This document shows, piece by piece, positions 34,934 to 44,401 of a DNA stretch of 64,000 bases. A program made the translations under genes and the position numbers. Where the stretch lies: positions 1,364,001-1,428,000 of the forward strand of contig NZ_SDPT01000001.1 of the NCBI RefSeq assembly GCF_004135605.1, written 5' to 3'. The DNA is from Sphingomonas desiccabilis (GTDB taxonomy: Bacteria > Pseudomonadota > Alphaproteobacteria > Sphingomonadales > Sphingomonadaceae). Each line of letters starts with the position of its first letter. The stretch's first letter is position 1. The notes beneath the pieces are model-generated. The model was given only the letters and a program-made list of their open reading frames with translations, did no database searches and was not told where the DNA came from.

Positions 34934-36088
34934 ATGCGGAAGGTGGGCAGTGACGGGGTTGTACTGGCGTTGTTGGCGGCAGCCGCGGCGACGCTGACGG
35001 CGGATGCGGCATCCGCGGCGGAGGTGCAGCGTTCCCCAGCCGGGACCCTCAAGGACGGAACCGCGGTCGAGGCGATCACCCTGGTGGGGGACAATGGCGT
35101 CTCTGCACGCGTGCTCACCTATGGTGCGACCCTGCAGTCGCTGATCGCACCGGACCGCGCCGGCAACAAAGCCGACGTCGTCCTCGGCTACGACGACCTC
35201 GCCGACTATGTGGACCACCCGAATTATTTCGGCGTGACCGTCGGCCGGTACGCCAACCGCATCGCAGGCGGCACGTTCACGCTCGACGGCAAGAAGTTCC
35301 AGTTGCCGCTGAACGACAAGACCAACTCGCTGCATGGCGGCGGCAAGGGCTTCGACAAGCAGGTCTGGCGGGTCGTCTCGGTGAAGAACGGCCCGGTGGC
35401 GAGTGTGGTGCTGGCGCACCGCAGCCCGGATGGGGAATCGGGCTACCCCGGCCAGTTCGACGTGACGGTTACCTACTCGCTGGACGACAAGGGTTCGCTG
35501 ACGATCGCCTTCGAAGGCAAGACCAGCAAGCCGACCATCGTCAACATGACCAATCACGCCATCTTCAACCTGGCAGGCGAAGGGTCGGCGATGGGCGCGA
35601 CCGGCCACCGCCTGACGATCCCTGCCGCGACCTACACGCCCGTCGATGCCAAGCTGATCCCGACGGGCGAGCGGCGCCCCGTCGCGGGCAGCGTGTTCGA
35701 CTTCCGCAGCCCACGCGTGGTGGCCGACGGCATCCGGGACGGCCATGACCAGCAGATCCGCTACGGCCAGGGTTACGACCACAACTTCGCGCTTGACAAG
35801 GGGCTCACGGCCAAGCCCGAACTCGCTGCTCGCCTCGAGGATCCGCAGTCCGGTCGCGTGCTGGAAGTGCTGAGCACCGAGCCCGGGATTCAATTCTACA
35901 CGGGCAACTTCCTTGACGGCACCTATTTGGGCAAGAAGGGTCACCTGTATCGAATGGGAGATGGGATCGCCTTGGAACCGCAGAAGTTCCCGGACGCACC
36001 CAATCACCCCGACTTTGTTTCCGCCCGAGTGGATCCCGGCAAGCCGTACCGGCATGTCATGATCTATCGCCTTTCCACGACTCGCTGA
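34934..36088 (+). CDS. galM: Exported aldose 1-epimerase
   Basis: The mutarotase interconverts alpha and beta anomers of aldoses. The protein has 384 residues. A Sec signal peptide ends near residue 29 (ASAAEV), so this copy should work in the periplasm. The catalytic residues fit the family: acid H208 in NMTNHAIFN, a conserved H134 in NSLHGG, and base E316 in STEPGIQ. The ATG at 34934 has an aaggacggg ribosome-binding site. The dehydratase gene begins 13 bases after its stop, so the two are one operon, divergent from the sugar porter. Confidence 0.92.
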   Translation: MRKVGSDGVVLALLAAAAATLTADAASAAEVQRSPAGTLKDGTAVEAITLVGDNGVSARVLTYGATLQSLIAPDRAGNKADVVLGYDDLADYVDHPNYFGVTVGRYANRIAGGTFTLDGKKFQLPLNDKTNSLHGGGKGFDKQVWRVVSVKNGPVASVVLAHRSPDGESGYPGQFDVTVTYSLDDKGSLTIAFEGKTSKPTIVNMTNHAIFNLAGEGSAMGATGHRLTIPAATYTPVDAKLIPTGERRPVAGSVFDFRSPRVVADGIRDGHDQQIRYGQGYDHNFALDKGLTAKPELAARLEDPQSGRVLEVLSTEPGIQFYTGNFLDGTYLGKKGHLYRMGDGIALEPQKFPDAPNHPDFVSARVDPGKPYRHVMIYRLSTTR

Positions 36089-36101
36089 CCGGACACCTCC
36101 C

Positions 36102-37898
36102 ATGACTGCCACCCCCACCAAGAAGCTTCGCTCGCGCGCCTGGTTCGATAATCCCGAGAATATCGACATGACCGCGCTCTACATCGAGCGGTACATGAAC
36201 TTCGGCCTCAGCCAGGCGGAGCTCCAGTCCGGCAAGCCGATCATCGGCATCGCCCAGACCGGCAGCGATCTCTCCCCCTGCAATCGCCACCACCTGGTGC
36301 TGGCAGAGCGCCTCCGCGAGGGCATTCGCGAAGCCGGCGGCATCGCGCTCGAATTCCCGGTCCACCCGATCCAGGAGACTGGCAAGCGCCCCACCGCCGG
36401 GCTCGACCGCAACCTTGCGTACATGGCGCTGGTCGAAGTGCTGTACGGCTATCCGCTCGACGCCGTCGTGCTGACGATCGGCTGCGACAAGACGACGCCG
36501 GCCTGCCTGATGGCGGCCGCAACCGTGAACATCCCCGCGATCGCGCTGTCGGTCGGCCCGATGCTCAACGGATGGCACAAGGGCGAGCGCACCGGTTCGG
36601 GCACCATCGTGTGGAAGGCACGCCAGATGCTCGCTGCCGGCGAGATCGACAACGCCGGCTTCATCAAGCTGGTCGCGTCGTCGGCACCGTCGACCGGCTA
36701 TTGCAATACCATGGGCACCGCGACGACGATGAACTCGCTCGCCGAGGCGCTCGGCATGCAGCTGCCGGGCTCGGCCGCGATCCCGGCGCCGTACCGCGAC
36801 CGCCAGGAAGTCGCATACGAGACCGGCAAGCGCATCGTCGAGATGGTGGCCGAGGACCTGAAGCCCTCCGACGTCATGACCCGCGAGGCGTTCCTGAACG
36901 CGATCGTCGTCAACTCGGCGATCGGCGGCTCGACCAACGCACCGATCCACCTGGCCGCGCTCGCCCGCCACATGGGTGTCGATCTCGATATCCGCGACTG
37001 GCAGGAGCACGGCCACAAGGTGCCGCTGCTCGTGAACCTGCAGCCGGCGGGCGAGTATCTGGGCGAGGACTATTACCGTGCCGGCGGCGTCCCGGCGGTG
37101 GTCTCGCAGCTGATGGATCAGGGCCTGATCCATGAGGACGTCATGACCGTAAACGGCAAGACCATCGGCGAGAACTGCCGTGGCGTCGAGATCGAGGACG
37201 AGAAGGTTATTCGTCCGTTCAACCAGCCGCTGAAGGAAGAAGCGGGCTTCATCGTCCTGTCGGGCAACCTGTTCGACGCCGCCATCATGAAGACCAGCGT
37301 CATCAGCGAGGAGTTCCGCGAGCGCTACCTGTCGAACCCGAGCGATCCGAACGCGTTCGAAGGCCCGGCCGTCGTGTTCGACGGTCCGGAGGACTATCAC
37401 CACCGCATCGACGATCCTTCGGTGAACATCACCGCGGAGACGCTGATGTTCATGCGGGGCGCCGGCCCGATCGGCTATCCGGGTGCGGCCGAGGTCGTGA
37501 ACATGCGTCCGCCGGCATATCTGATCCGCGAGGGGATCCATGCGCTGCCGTGCATCGGCGACGGTCGTCAGTCGGGCACCAGCGGCAGCCCGTCGATCCT
37601 GAACGCTTCGCCCGAGGCGGCGGCGATGGGCGGCCTCGCGCTCATCCAGACCGGTGACCGCGTCCGCATCGACCTCAACAAGGGTACGGCCGATGTGCTG
37701 ATCTCCGATGAGGAACTCGCGGAGCGCCGCCGCAAGCTCGAAGCGGCGGGAGGTTACAGCTATCCCGCCTCGCAGACGCCGTGGCAGGAAATCCAGCGTT
37801 CGGTCGTCGGCCAGATGAACACCGGCGCAATCCTGGAGGGCGCCGAGAAGTACCAGCGCATCGCGCAGACCATGGGTCTGCCGCGCGACAACCACTAA
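36102..37898 (+). CDS. IlvD/EDD family aldonate dehydratase (XylD/AraC type)
   Basis: This iron-sulfur dehydratase removes water from an aldonic acid to give a 2-keto-3-deoxy acid. The protein has 598 residues. The [2Fe-2S] cysteines C60 (SPCN), C128 (GCDK) and C201 (GYCNTMGT) are present. From memory the sequence is closely similar throughout to Caulobacter xylonate dehydratase XylD (for example [16 protein letters not shown] and [13 protein letters not shown]), and it is clearly not the amino-acid pathway IlvD. D-xylonate or L-arabonate are the likely substrates. It follows the exported epimerase gene by 13 bases. A large hairpin separates it from bioF. Confidence 0.9.
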   Translation: MTATPTKKLRSRAWFDNPENIDMTALYIERYMNFGLSQAELQSGKPIIGIAQTGSDLSPCNRHHLVLAERLREGIREAGGIALEFPVHPIQETGKRPTAGLDRNLAYMALVEVLYGYPLDAVVLTIGCDKTTPACLMAAATVNIPAIALSVGPMLNGWHKGERTGSGTIVWKARQMLAAGEIDNAGFIKLVASSAPSTGYCNTMGTATTMNSLAEALGMQLPGSAAIPAPYRDRQEVAYETGKRIVEMVAEDLKPSDVMTREAFLNAIVVNSAIGGSTNAPIHLAALARHMGVDLDIRDWQEHGHKVPLLVNLQPAGEYLGEDYYRAGGVPAVVSQLMDQGLIHEDVMTVNGKTIGENCRGVEIEDEKVIRPFNQPLKEEAGFIVLSGNLFDAAIMKTSVISEEFRERYLSNPSDPNAFEGPAVVFDGPEDYHHRIDDPSVNITAETLMFMRGAGPIGYPGAAEVVNMRPPAYLIREGIHALPCIGDGRQSGTSGSPSILNASPEAAAMGGLALIQTGDRVRIDLNKGTADVLISDEELAERRRKLEAAGGYSYPASQTPWQEIQRSVVGQMNTGAILEGAEKYQRIAQTMGLPRDNH

Positions 37899-37906
37899 GC
37901 GCAACC

Positions 37907-37958
37907 GGCATGGCGGGGGTGGCATCGCGAGACGATGCCGCTACACCCCCGCCATGCC
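37907..37958 (+). promoter_or_regulatory. Large hairpin ending xylD-type gene and burying the bioF start
   Basis: A perfect 15-bp outer stem (37907-37921 with 37944-37958) encloses a 6-bp inner stem (37922-37927 with 37933-37938, loop cgaga) and a 5-base bulge. The bioF ATG (37954-37956) lies within the 3' arm. As a terminator it would isolate bioF from the dehydratase operon; as RNA it would hide the bioF start. Confidence 0.7.
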
Positions 37959-39078
37959 GAGCTTTGCAGCCCATCGCGCCGATCTGGCCCAGCTGGCGGA
38001 CCAGCATCGTATCCGCCAGCTCCTGCCCCGTAGGGGCAGCGACTTCGCCTCCAACGACTATCTCGCGCTCGCGTCCGCGCCTCGCTTGCGAGATGCTGTC
38101 GCCGCCGCACTCGCCAGCGGGGTTCCCGTCGGCTCCGGCGGCTCGCGGCTTTTGCGCGGCAACTCCGAGGAGCATGAGGCGCTGGAAGCCGAGGCGGCCG
38201 CCTTCTTCGGCAGCGAGGCCTCCCTCTTCTTTGCGAGCGGCTTCGCCGCCAACGCGGCGCTCTTCGCGACCCTCCCGCAGCGCGGCGACCTGATCGTCTA
38301 CGATGCACTGGTACATGCAAGCGCCCATGAAGGGATGCGGCTCGGGCGCGCCGACTGCGTGGCGGCCGAGCACAACCAGGTCGACGCCTTTGAAGCGGCC
38401 ATCCGCCAGTGGCGAAAGGGCGGCGGGACCGGGACGCCCTGGATCGCGGTGGAGAGCCTCTACAGCATGGACGGCGATCGAGCGCCGCTCGCGGCCCTTG
38501 CCGACCTTGCCGACGCCTGTGACGCGATCCTGCTGGTCGACGAGGCGCACGCGACGGGCGTCTTCGGCACTGCCGGGCGTGGCCTCGCCGAAGACCTGGA
38601 GGGTCGCGGCAACGTCGTGACCCTGCGTACCTGCGGGAAGGCCTTGGGGTGCGAAGGCGCGCTCATCTGCGGGCCGCGGATCGTGCGCGATTTCCTGATA
38701 AATCGTGGTCGGGGCTTCATCTTCTCCACGGCCCCCTCCCCGCTGATGGCGCGTGCGGTTCGGGAGAGCCTGCAGATCCTCGCGCATGAGCCAGAGCGGC
38801 GCGAACGGCTCCAGGGCCTGGTGCGCCATGCGGAGCGTGCGCTTGCCCCCGCAGGTGTCCACCCGACGGGTTCGCAGATCCTGCCGCTCGTGATCGGAGA
38901 CGATTCCGCCACGATGCGGGCAGCGGAGGCGGTCCAAGCCGCCGGCTTCGACGTGCGCGGCATACGCCCGCCCACGGTGCCGCCGGGAACGTCGCGCCTT
39001 CGCGTGTCCCTTACCCTCAATGTGACGACGGAGGATGTGGCCCGGCTGGCCGCGCTGCTGCAGGAGGTCGTGCGATGA
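37954..39078 (+). CDS. bioF: 8-amino-7-oxononanoate synthase
   Basis: This PLP enzyme condenses pimeloyl-ACP/CoA with L-alanine in biotin synthesis. The protein has 374 residues. The Schiff-base lysine is K229 (TCGKALG), with the typical N-terminal DFASNDYLALA, SGGSRLLRGN and VDEAHATGVFG blocks. The ATG at 37954 fits the family N-terminus, but there is no visible Shine-Dalgarno sequence and the codon lies in the 3' arm of a 15-bp hairpin. It overlaps bioD by ATGA. No biotin repressor site was recognised. Confidence 0.95.
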   Translation: MPSFAAHRADLAQLADQHRIRQLLPRRGSDFASNDYLALASAPRLRDAVAAALASGVPVGSGGSRLLRGNSEEHEALEAEAAAFFGSEASLFFASGFAANAALFATLPQRGDLIVYDALVHASAHEGMRLGRADCVAAEHNQVDAFEAAIRQWRKGGGTGTPWIAVESLYSMDGDRAPLAALADLADACDAILLVDEAHATGVFGTAGRGLAEDLEGRGNVVTLRTCGKALGCEGALICGPRIVRDFLINRGRGFIFSTAPSPLMARAVRESLQILAHEPERRERLQGLVRHAERALAPAGVHPTGSQILPLVIGDDSATMRAAEAVQAAGFDVRGIRPPTVPPGTSRLRVSLTLNVTTEDVARLAALLQEVVR

Positions 39079-39698
39079 GCAAGACCATCATCGTGACAGG
39101 TACCGATACGGATATCGGGAAGACCGTGTTCGCCGCAGGCCTCGCGGCCGCGCTCGGCGCCCGCTACTGGAAGCCGGTCCAATCCGGGCTGCTGGACGGC
39201 ACCGACGCCGATCGGGTCGAGGCGCTTGGCGTGCCGAGGACGCACATCCTTCCCGAAGCCTGTCGGCTCGCCACCCCCTGCTCTCCGCATCTAGCGGCGG
39301 AAATCGACGGGATCGCCATCGATCCGGACACGCTTGCCCTCCCGACGAACGGTGGGGCGCTCGTGGTCGAAGGCGCCGGCGGGGTGCTGGTCCCCGTCAC
39401 GCGAACCCTGCTGTTCGCGGATGTCTTCGCCCGCTGGAATCAGCCGGTCGTGCTGGTCGCCCGCACCGGCCTAGGCACCATCAATCACAGCCTCTTGTCG
39501 ATCGAAGCCTTGCGCGCGCGCGGCGTACCGATCCTGGGCGTCGCCTTCGTCGGGGAGCCCGTCGAGGATAGCGAGGCCATCGTCGCCACGCTCGGAAAAG
39601 TCCGCCGCCTCGGCCGACTTCCCCGGCTCGATCCGCTGAACGCCGAGACCCTCGCGGCCGCCTTCAAAGACAGTTTCGATCTGGAGATCTTCCGGTGA
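39075..39698 (+). CDS. bioD: Dethiobiotin synthetase
   Basis: The enzyme closes the ureido ring of dethiobiotin from DAPA, CO2 and ATP. The protein has 207 residues with a P-loop GTDTDIGKT at 9-17, K36 in the WKPVQSG block and the EGAGGVLVP motif. It overlaps bioF (ATGA) and bioA (GTGA), so all three are translationally coupled. bioB is not in the window. Confidence 0.95.
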   Translation: MSKTIIVTGTDTDIGKTVFAAGLAAALGARYWKPVQSGLLDGTDADRVEALGVPRTHILPEACRLATPCSPHLAAEIDGIAIDPDTLALPTNGGALVVEGAGGVLVPVTRTLLFADVFARWNQPVVLVARTGLGTINHSLLSIEALRARGVPILGVAFVGEPVEDSEAIVATLGKVRRLGRLPRLDPLNAETLAAAFKDSFDLEIFR

Positions 39699-40942
39699 GC
39701 GCCTCATCCGTCTGGCACCCTTTCACCCAGCATGGGCTTGGTGAGCCGATCCCGCTGGTGACCCGTGCAGAGGGGGCGGTGCTCCATACCCGGGACGGCC
39801 GCCGCATCGTGGATGCGATCTCCTCCTGGTGGGTCACCACCCACGGCCACGGCCATCCCCGGATCGTCGCCGCCATCCGGGATCAGGCGGAGCGGCTCGA
39901 CCAGATCATCTTCGCCGGATGGACGCATGAGCCGGCGGAGGCCGTCGCGCAGGGCCTTCGCGACATCATGCCGCAAGAACTGACGCGAGTATTCTTCTCG
40001 GACTCCGGCTCGACCAGCGTGGAGGTCGCGTTGAAGATGGCGCTGGGCTATTGGCGAGAACACGATCCTGCGCGGCATCGGATCCTCGTGCTCGAACATG
40101 GCTATCACGGCGATACCATCGGGGCGATGTCGGTCGGGGCGCGCGGGGTTTTCAATCGCGCCTACGAGCCGCTGCTGTTCGACGTCGGCACGATCCCCTT
40201 TCCTGCCGCAGACCGCGAGCAGATCACGTTCGACGCATTGGAGCAGGCGTGTGCCGCTGGGGCCGCCGCCTTCATTGTGGAGCCATTGGTGCTCGGCGCC
40301 GGCGGCATGCACTTCTACTCGCCCCCGACACTGCGCGAGATGCGTGCGATCTGTGCGCGGCACGGCGTCCTGTTTATCGCGGACGAAGTGATGACCGGCT
40401 GGGGCCGGACCGGAACGCTGCTGGCCTGCGAGCAGGCAGGCGTGGTGCCCGACATCCTGTGCCTGTCGAAGGGGCTGACGGGCGGAGCGATCCCCCTTGC
40501 CGTCACCATGGCGACCGAGCCGATCTTCCAGGCGCACTATGGTCCCGATCGAGCGCGGATGTTCTTCCATTCTTCGAGCTACACCGCCAACCCGATCGCC
40601 TGCGCAGCGGCACGTGCCAATCTGGCGATCTGGGCCGAGGAACCCGTCGCCGAGCGGATTGCATCGCTGGGAACGCGTCAGCAGTTGCGGCTCGATGCGA
40701 TCGCCAGCCATCCGCGCGTTCGGGGCGCGCGCCGGATGGGAACCATCGCTGCGCTCGAGATCGCTGCCGAGGAGGGCTATCTGTCGAGCATCGCCCCCCG
40801 CCTGCTCGCGCATTTCCGAAACCGCGACCTGCTCCTTCGCCCGCTCGGCAACACCGTCTATGTGATGCCGCCCTATTGCATCGAGGACGCCGACCTGGAC
40901 CGCATCTACGCAGCCATTGCCGAGGCATGCGAGGCGGCCTGA
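39695..40942 (+). CDS. bioA: Adenosylmethionine-8-amino-7-oxononanoate aminotransferase
   Basis: The enzyme uses S-adenosylmethionine as amino donor to convert KAPA to DAPA. The protein has 415 residues and starts at a GTG that overlaps the bioD stop. The PLP lysine is K259 (CLSKGLTGG). The N-terminal WHPFTQH and AISSWWVTTHGH motifs are diagnostic for BioA among class III aminotransferases. It ends the bioFDA unit; a phospholipase D-like gene follows after 79 bases. Confidence 0.96.
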   Translation: MSASSVWHPFTQHGLGEPIPLVTRAEGAVLHTRDGRRIVDAISSWWVTTHGHGHPRIVAAIRDQAERLDQIIFAGWTHEPAEAVAQGLRDIMPQELTRVFFSDSGSTSVEVALKMALGYWREHDPARHRILVLEHGYHGDTIGAMSVGARGVFNRAYEPLLFDVGTIPFPAADREQITFDALEQACAAGAAAFIVEPLVLGAGGMHFYSPPTLREMRAICARHGVLFIADEVMTGWGRTGTLLACEQAGVVPDILCLSKGLTGGAIPLAVTMATEPIFQAHYGPDRARMFFHSSSYTANPIACAAARANLAIWAEEPVAERIASLGTRQQLRLDAIASHPRVRGARRMGTIAALEIAAEEGYLSSIAPRLLAHFRNRDLLLRPLGNTVYVMPPYCIEDADLDRIYAAIAEACEAA

Positions 40943-41021
40943 CGGATCATCTCGCGACCGTAACCGTTCAGCCCCTACCAGCCCGGCGCCGGCCGGCATG
41001 TAGAAGCGGGGAGCCGGTGCA

Positions 41022-42632
41022 GTGAAGGCGAAGCGGGCAAGGTGGATCGGAGCAGGCGCCGCCGGGCTCGCCCTCCTCTGGTGGATGAACCGCCTGCCGC
41101 CGAACCCGGGAAAGCGCCCGGAGGCGCCGGCCATCCCCGACGCGGCCGACACCGCGCTGGAACGAGGGGCTGCGAAGGAGAGCGCCGCCCATCCCGGTTG
41201 TTCCGGCATCAAGCTGCTCGCAGATGCACGCGACGCCTTTGCTGCACGGGTTGCCCTCGCCCGGGCAGCGGAGCGAAGCCTCGATCTCCAATATTACATC
41301 TGGCACGGCGACCGCTCCGGGACGCTTCTGCTCGAGGCCGTGTACGCTGCGGCAGAGCGCGGGGTCCGGGTGCGCCTCCTTCTGGACGACAACGGCATCT
41401 CCGGGCTGGACGCCGTCCTCGCAGCGCTCGATGCGCACCCGAACATCGCGGTGCGGCTCTTCAATCCCTTCCGCGTCCGCTGGCCCAAGCCGATCGGATA
41501 TGTGACGGAGTTCGCTCGCCTCAACCGGCGGATGCACAACAAGAGTTTCACCGCCGACGACAGCGTCACGATCGTCGGCGGCCGCAACATCGGCGACGAG
41601 TATTTCGGAGCGGCCGACGGCGGCTTGTTCGCGGACCTGGACGCGCTGGCGATCGGGCCGATCGTCGCGGATGTCTCGGCCGATTTCGAGCGCTACTGGT
41701 GCTGCGGATCGTCCTACCCGGCCGCCCGGATCCTCCCGCCCGTGCGCGACCGCCAGCGCCGCCGATTGCACAAGCGTGCATCGATCGTCGAGCGCGATCC
41801 TTCGGCGCGCCGCTACGTGGAGGCGCTGCGAGACCTGCCGCTCGTCCACCAGCTGGTGGAGGGCCGGCTGACCCTCGAATGGGCGAAGGTCCGCATGCTC
41901 AGCGACGATCCCGCCAAGGCGCTCGGGACGGTGCACGAGCGCGCCTTCCTGAGCGACAAGCTCCGGGCGACGCTTGAGACGTCGCGGCGTGAGCTCGGGC
42001 TCATCTCCAGCTATTTCGTGCCTGGCCGGCAGGGGTGCCGCGCCTTCGGCAGGCTTGCGCAGCAGGGGGTGGCGGTATCGGTGCTGACCAACGCCTATGA
42101 GGCCACCGACGTGGGCATCGTCCACGCCGGCTACGCGCCCTATCGGAAGCGGCTGCTCGAAGCCGGCGTCCGCCTGTTCGAGATGCGGCGCGAGGCGCGC
42201 GCGGCGCCGCGTCGCCGGGAGCGCCGCCGCGGCATCCGGTTAGGCGTCGCGAGCAATTTCAGGGGCTCCGGCACCGGCTCCACGGCAGCACTCCGCTCGG
42301 GCGCGTCCACGCTTCATGCAAAGACCTTCACCGTCGATCGCCAGCGTCTGTTCATCGGCTCCTTCAACCTCGATCCACGCTCCGTCGCCCTGAACACCGA
42401 ACTTGGCTTTATCATCGAAAGCCCCAATCTCGCCGCGCAGGTGGCGGACGTGTTTGCCGAGCAAGTGGCGCACCTCGCGTACGAGGTCCGCATCGGAGAG
42501 GATGGTGAACTGATCTGGGTCGAGCAGAACGGAGGCGAGCAGCGCGTGCATCGCCAGGAGCCCGGCATGCGGCTGATCCCGCGGCTTGCCATCGCTGCTG
42601 CCGCCAAGCTGCCGATCGAATGGCTCCTTTGA
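41022..42632 (+). CDS. Phospholipase D-like protein, probable cardiolipin synthase
   Basis: A 536-residue protein with one N-terminal membrane anchor (about 8-22) and two HKD motifs: H172-x-K174-x4-D179 (MHNKSFTADD) and H432-x-K434-x4-D439 (LHAKTFTVDR). The overall form, including the RNIGDEYF block after the first motif, resembles the ClsC/YmdC group of cardiolipin synthases. A very basic stretch at about 389-405 may contact acidic phospholipid heads. The start is a GTG with a ggggag ribosome-binding site 9 bases away. Phospholipase or nuclease activity cannot be excluded from sequence alone. Confidence 0.85.
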   Translation: MKAKRARWIGAGAAGLALLWWMNRLPPNPGKRPEAPAIPDAADTALERGAAKESAAHPGCSGIKLLADARDAFAARVALARAAERSLDLQYYIWHGDRSGTLLLEAVYAAAERGVRVRLLLDDNGISGLDAVLAALDAHPNIAVRLFNPFRVRWPKPIGYVTEFARLNRRMHNKSFTADDSVTIVGGRNIGDEYFGAADGGLFADLDALAIGPIVADVSADFERYWCCGSSYPAARILPPVRDRQRRRLHKRASIVERDPSARRYVEALRDLPLVHQLVEGRLTLEWAKVRMLSDDPAKALGTVHERAFLSDKLRATLETSRRELGLISSYFVPGRQGCRAFGRLAQQGVAVSVLTNAYEATDVGIVHAGYAPYRKRLLEAGVRLFEMRREARAAPRRRERRRGIRLGVASNFRGSGTGSTAALRSGASTLHAKTFTVDRQRLFIGSFNLDPRSVALNTELGFIIESPNLAAQVADVFAEQVAHLAYEVRIGEDGELIWVEQNGGEQRVHRQEPGMRLIPRLAIAAAAKLPIEWLL

Positions 42633-42712
42633 GCGCGTTTGCCCAGGCGGCTTTGTGGCAATCGCAAGGACGGCGCTTAGGGTCGCGCCGAGTTGACGAA
42701 GAAGGTCTGTGA

Positions 42713-44347
42713 ATGCTGGTGATCAAGAGGCTGTTGGCCGCCCTGCTGTTGACCATGCTGGCCTGGGCCCCCGCCCATGCTCAGGAGGCCTCAGGCAACA
42801 CCACGGCACCCGCGGTGCTCGCCGATACCTATGGGCGCGAGACCCCGCGATCGGCGGTGACCGGTCTGGTTAAAGCGCTCGGGGAACAGGACTATGCCCG
42901 TGCGGCCAACTACTTCGAACTCGCGCCGCCGAATACGCCTCGTGCTGCCGCCGCGGCCTCTGATCTTGCGCGGCGCCTCCAGGCGGCGCTCGACAGCGGT
43001 GGATCGCTGATCCCCTTTGCCGGGCTGTCGAACGAAGCCACGGGCCGCATCGACGACACACTGCCCCCGGAGCAGGAGCAGGTCGGCACGCTGAACTTGG
43101 AGGGCAAGGAGGAGCCCATCCTCCTCGTGCGCGGAGATGTCGGGGAAGGCCAGCAGCTCTGGCGCATCTCGAACCAGACCATCAAAGTGCTGCGCACCCA
43201 TGCTCCGGCGCCCCCTGCCGCGGCTCCGGCGGAGAGCATCACGGAGACGAGCGTGGCGGGTGCGCCGGTGCTCGACTGGGGTCTGCTGCTGGGGCTCGCG
43301 GCCGCGAGCTTCATCGGACTGCGCCTCCTTGCCAGCCTCGTCCTGATGGGCCTCGGCCGTGTCGTTCGGGATCGCGAGCAAAGTTCCACGTTCCGCTTCT
43401 CGCACGCCGCCCTTCCGCCACTCAGCCTCTTCCTCGCAGTGGTCGGCTTCTACATCTACGCGGACGCCCTTCCCGTCTCGATCGTCGCGCGGCAGACACT
43501 CCTGCGGTACGCCGGCATCGTCGCCTGGGTGGCGCTCGCATGGTTCGCCCTGCGGTTCGTCGACGCCATCAGCCGGTTGATCATCGCACGGATGCAACGG
43601 TCGCAGCGTCGCCAAGCCGTTTCGGTGATCACGCTTCTCCGACGCTCGGCCAAGGTGCTGCTCCTGGCGATCGCCCTCGTCGCCATTCTCGACACGCTCG
43701 GCATCGACGTGACCACGGGTATCGCAGCCCTTGGCATCGGCGGTATCGCACTCGCCCTGGGCGCGCAGAAGACCATCGAGAACCTGGTCGGCAGCGTCAC
43801 CGTCATCGTCGACCGGCCGGTGCAGGTCGGGGACTTCTGCAAGGTGGGTGACGTGCTCGGCACCGTGGAGGACGTCGGCATGCGCTCGACCCGGATCCGC
43901 ACCAACGATCGAACCGTCGTGACCATCCCCAACGGCAACTTCGCGTCCCTCCAGATCGAGAACTTCGCGCCCCGCGATCGCTTCCTTTTCAATCCGGTGA
44001 TTGCGATCGAATACGGCATCCCGGCCGACAAGCTCCGCGAGGGCATCTCGATCGTCGAAGGCGTGCTGAAGGAACATGCGCAGATCGATCGGGATGGAGC
44101 GCGCGCCACCCTGGCGGGGCTCGGCGAAAGCTCCCTCAACGTCGAAGTGTTCTCCTACATCACCGTCACCGACGCCGTGGAAGCGATCCACATCAAGCAG
44201 GAACTCTTGCTCACCATCCTGGAGCGGCTTGAAGAGGCCGGCGTCGGTCTTGCCTTCCCCACCCGAACGCTGCACCTTCCCGAGGCGTTGAAGATCACTC
44301 GTGCCCCGGCGAAGCCAGAGGAGCTAAGCAATTCGGAGAAAGAGTGA
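42713..44347 (+). CDS. MscS-family mechanosensitive ion channel
   Basis: A 544-residue channel protein with a signal peptide (to about residue 23), a periplasmic N-terminal domain (about 25-175), several membrane helices (about 185-355) and the cytoplasmic MscS domain. The pore-lining helix region reads IAALGIGGIALALGAQKTIENLVG, followed by a beta domain with VGDFCKVGDVLGTVEDVGMRSTRIRT. These are typical of the family. Such channels release osmolytes on hypo-osmotic shock; the large periplasmic domain puts it closer to the MscM-like or YnaI-like members. An aagaagg ribosome-binding site precedes the ATG. It lies 80 bases after the phospholipase-like gene. Confidence 0.9.
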   Translation: MLVIKRLLAALLLTMLAWAPAHAQEASGNTTAPAVLADTYGRETPRSAVTGLVKALGEQDYARAANYFELAPPNTPRAAAAASDLARRLQAALDSGGSLIPFAGLSNEATGRIDDTLPPEQEQVGTLNLEGKEEPILLVRGDVGEGQQLWRISNQTIKVLRTHAPAPPAAAPAESITETSVAGAPVLDWGLLLGLAAASFIGLRLLASLVLMGLGRVVRDREQSSTFRFSHAALPPLSLFLAVVGFYIYADALPVSIVARQTLLRYAGIVAWVALAWFALRFVDAISRLIIARMQRSQRRQAVSVITLLRRSAKVLLLAIALVAILDTLGIDVTTGIAALGIGGIALALGAQKTIENLVGSVTVIVDRPVQVGDFCKVGDVLGTVEDVGMRSTRIRTNDRTVVTIPNGNFASLQIENFAPRDRFLFNPVIAIEYGIPADKLREGISIVEGVLKEHAQIDRDGARATLAGLGESSLNVEVFSYITVTDAVEAIHIKQELLLTILERLEEAGVGLAFPTRTLHLPEALKITRAPAKPEELSNSEKE

Positions 44348-44401
44348 AAATACCCTGACGGGCTCGCACCCGAAGCCCCTTTGGGCTAGGGGAGCAACGC
44401 G

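Noticed and set aside
36102..37898. Branched-chain amino acid dihydroxy-acid dehydratase IlvD
   Set aside because: N-terminal and central motifs are of the xylonate/arabonate dehydratase type, and the gene lies in a sugar oxidation locus.
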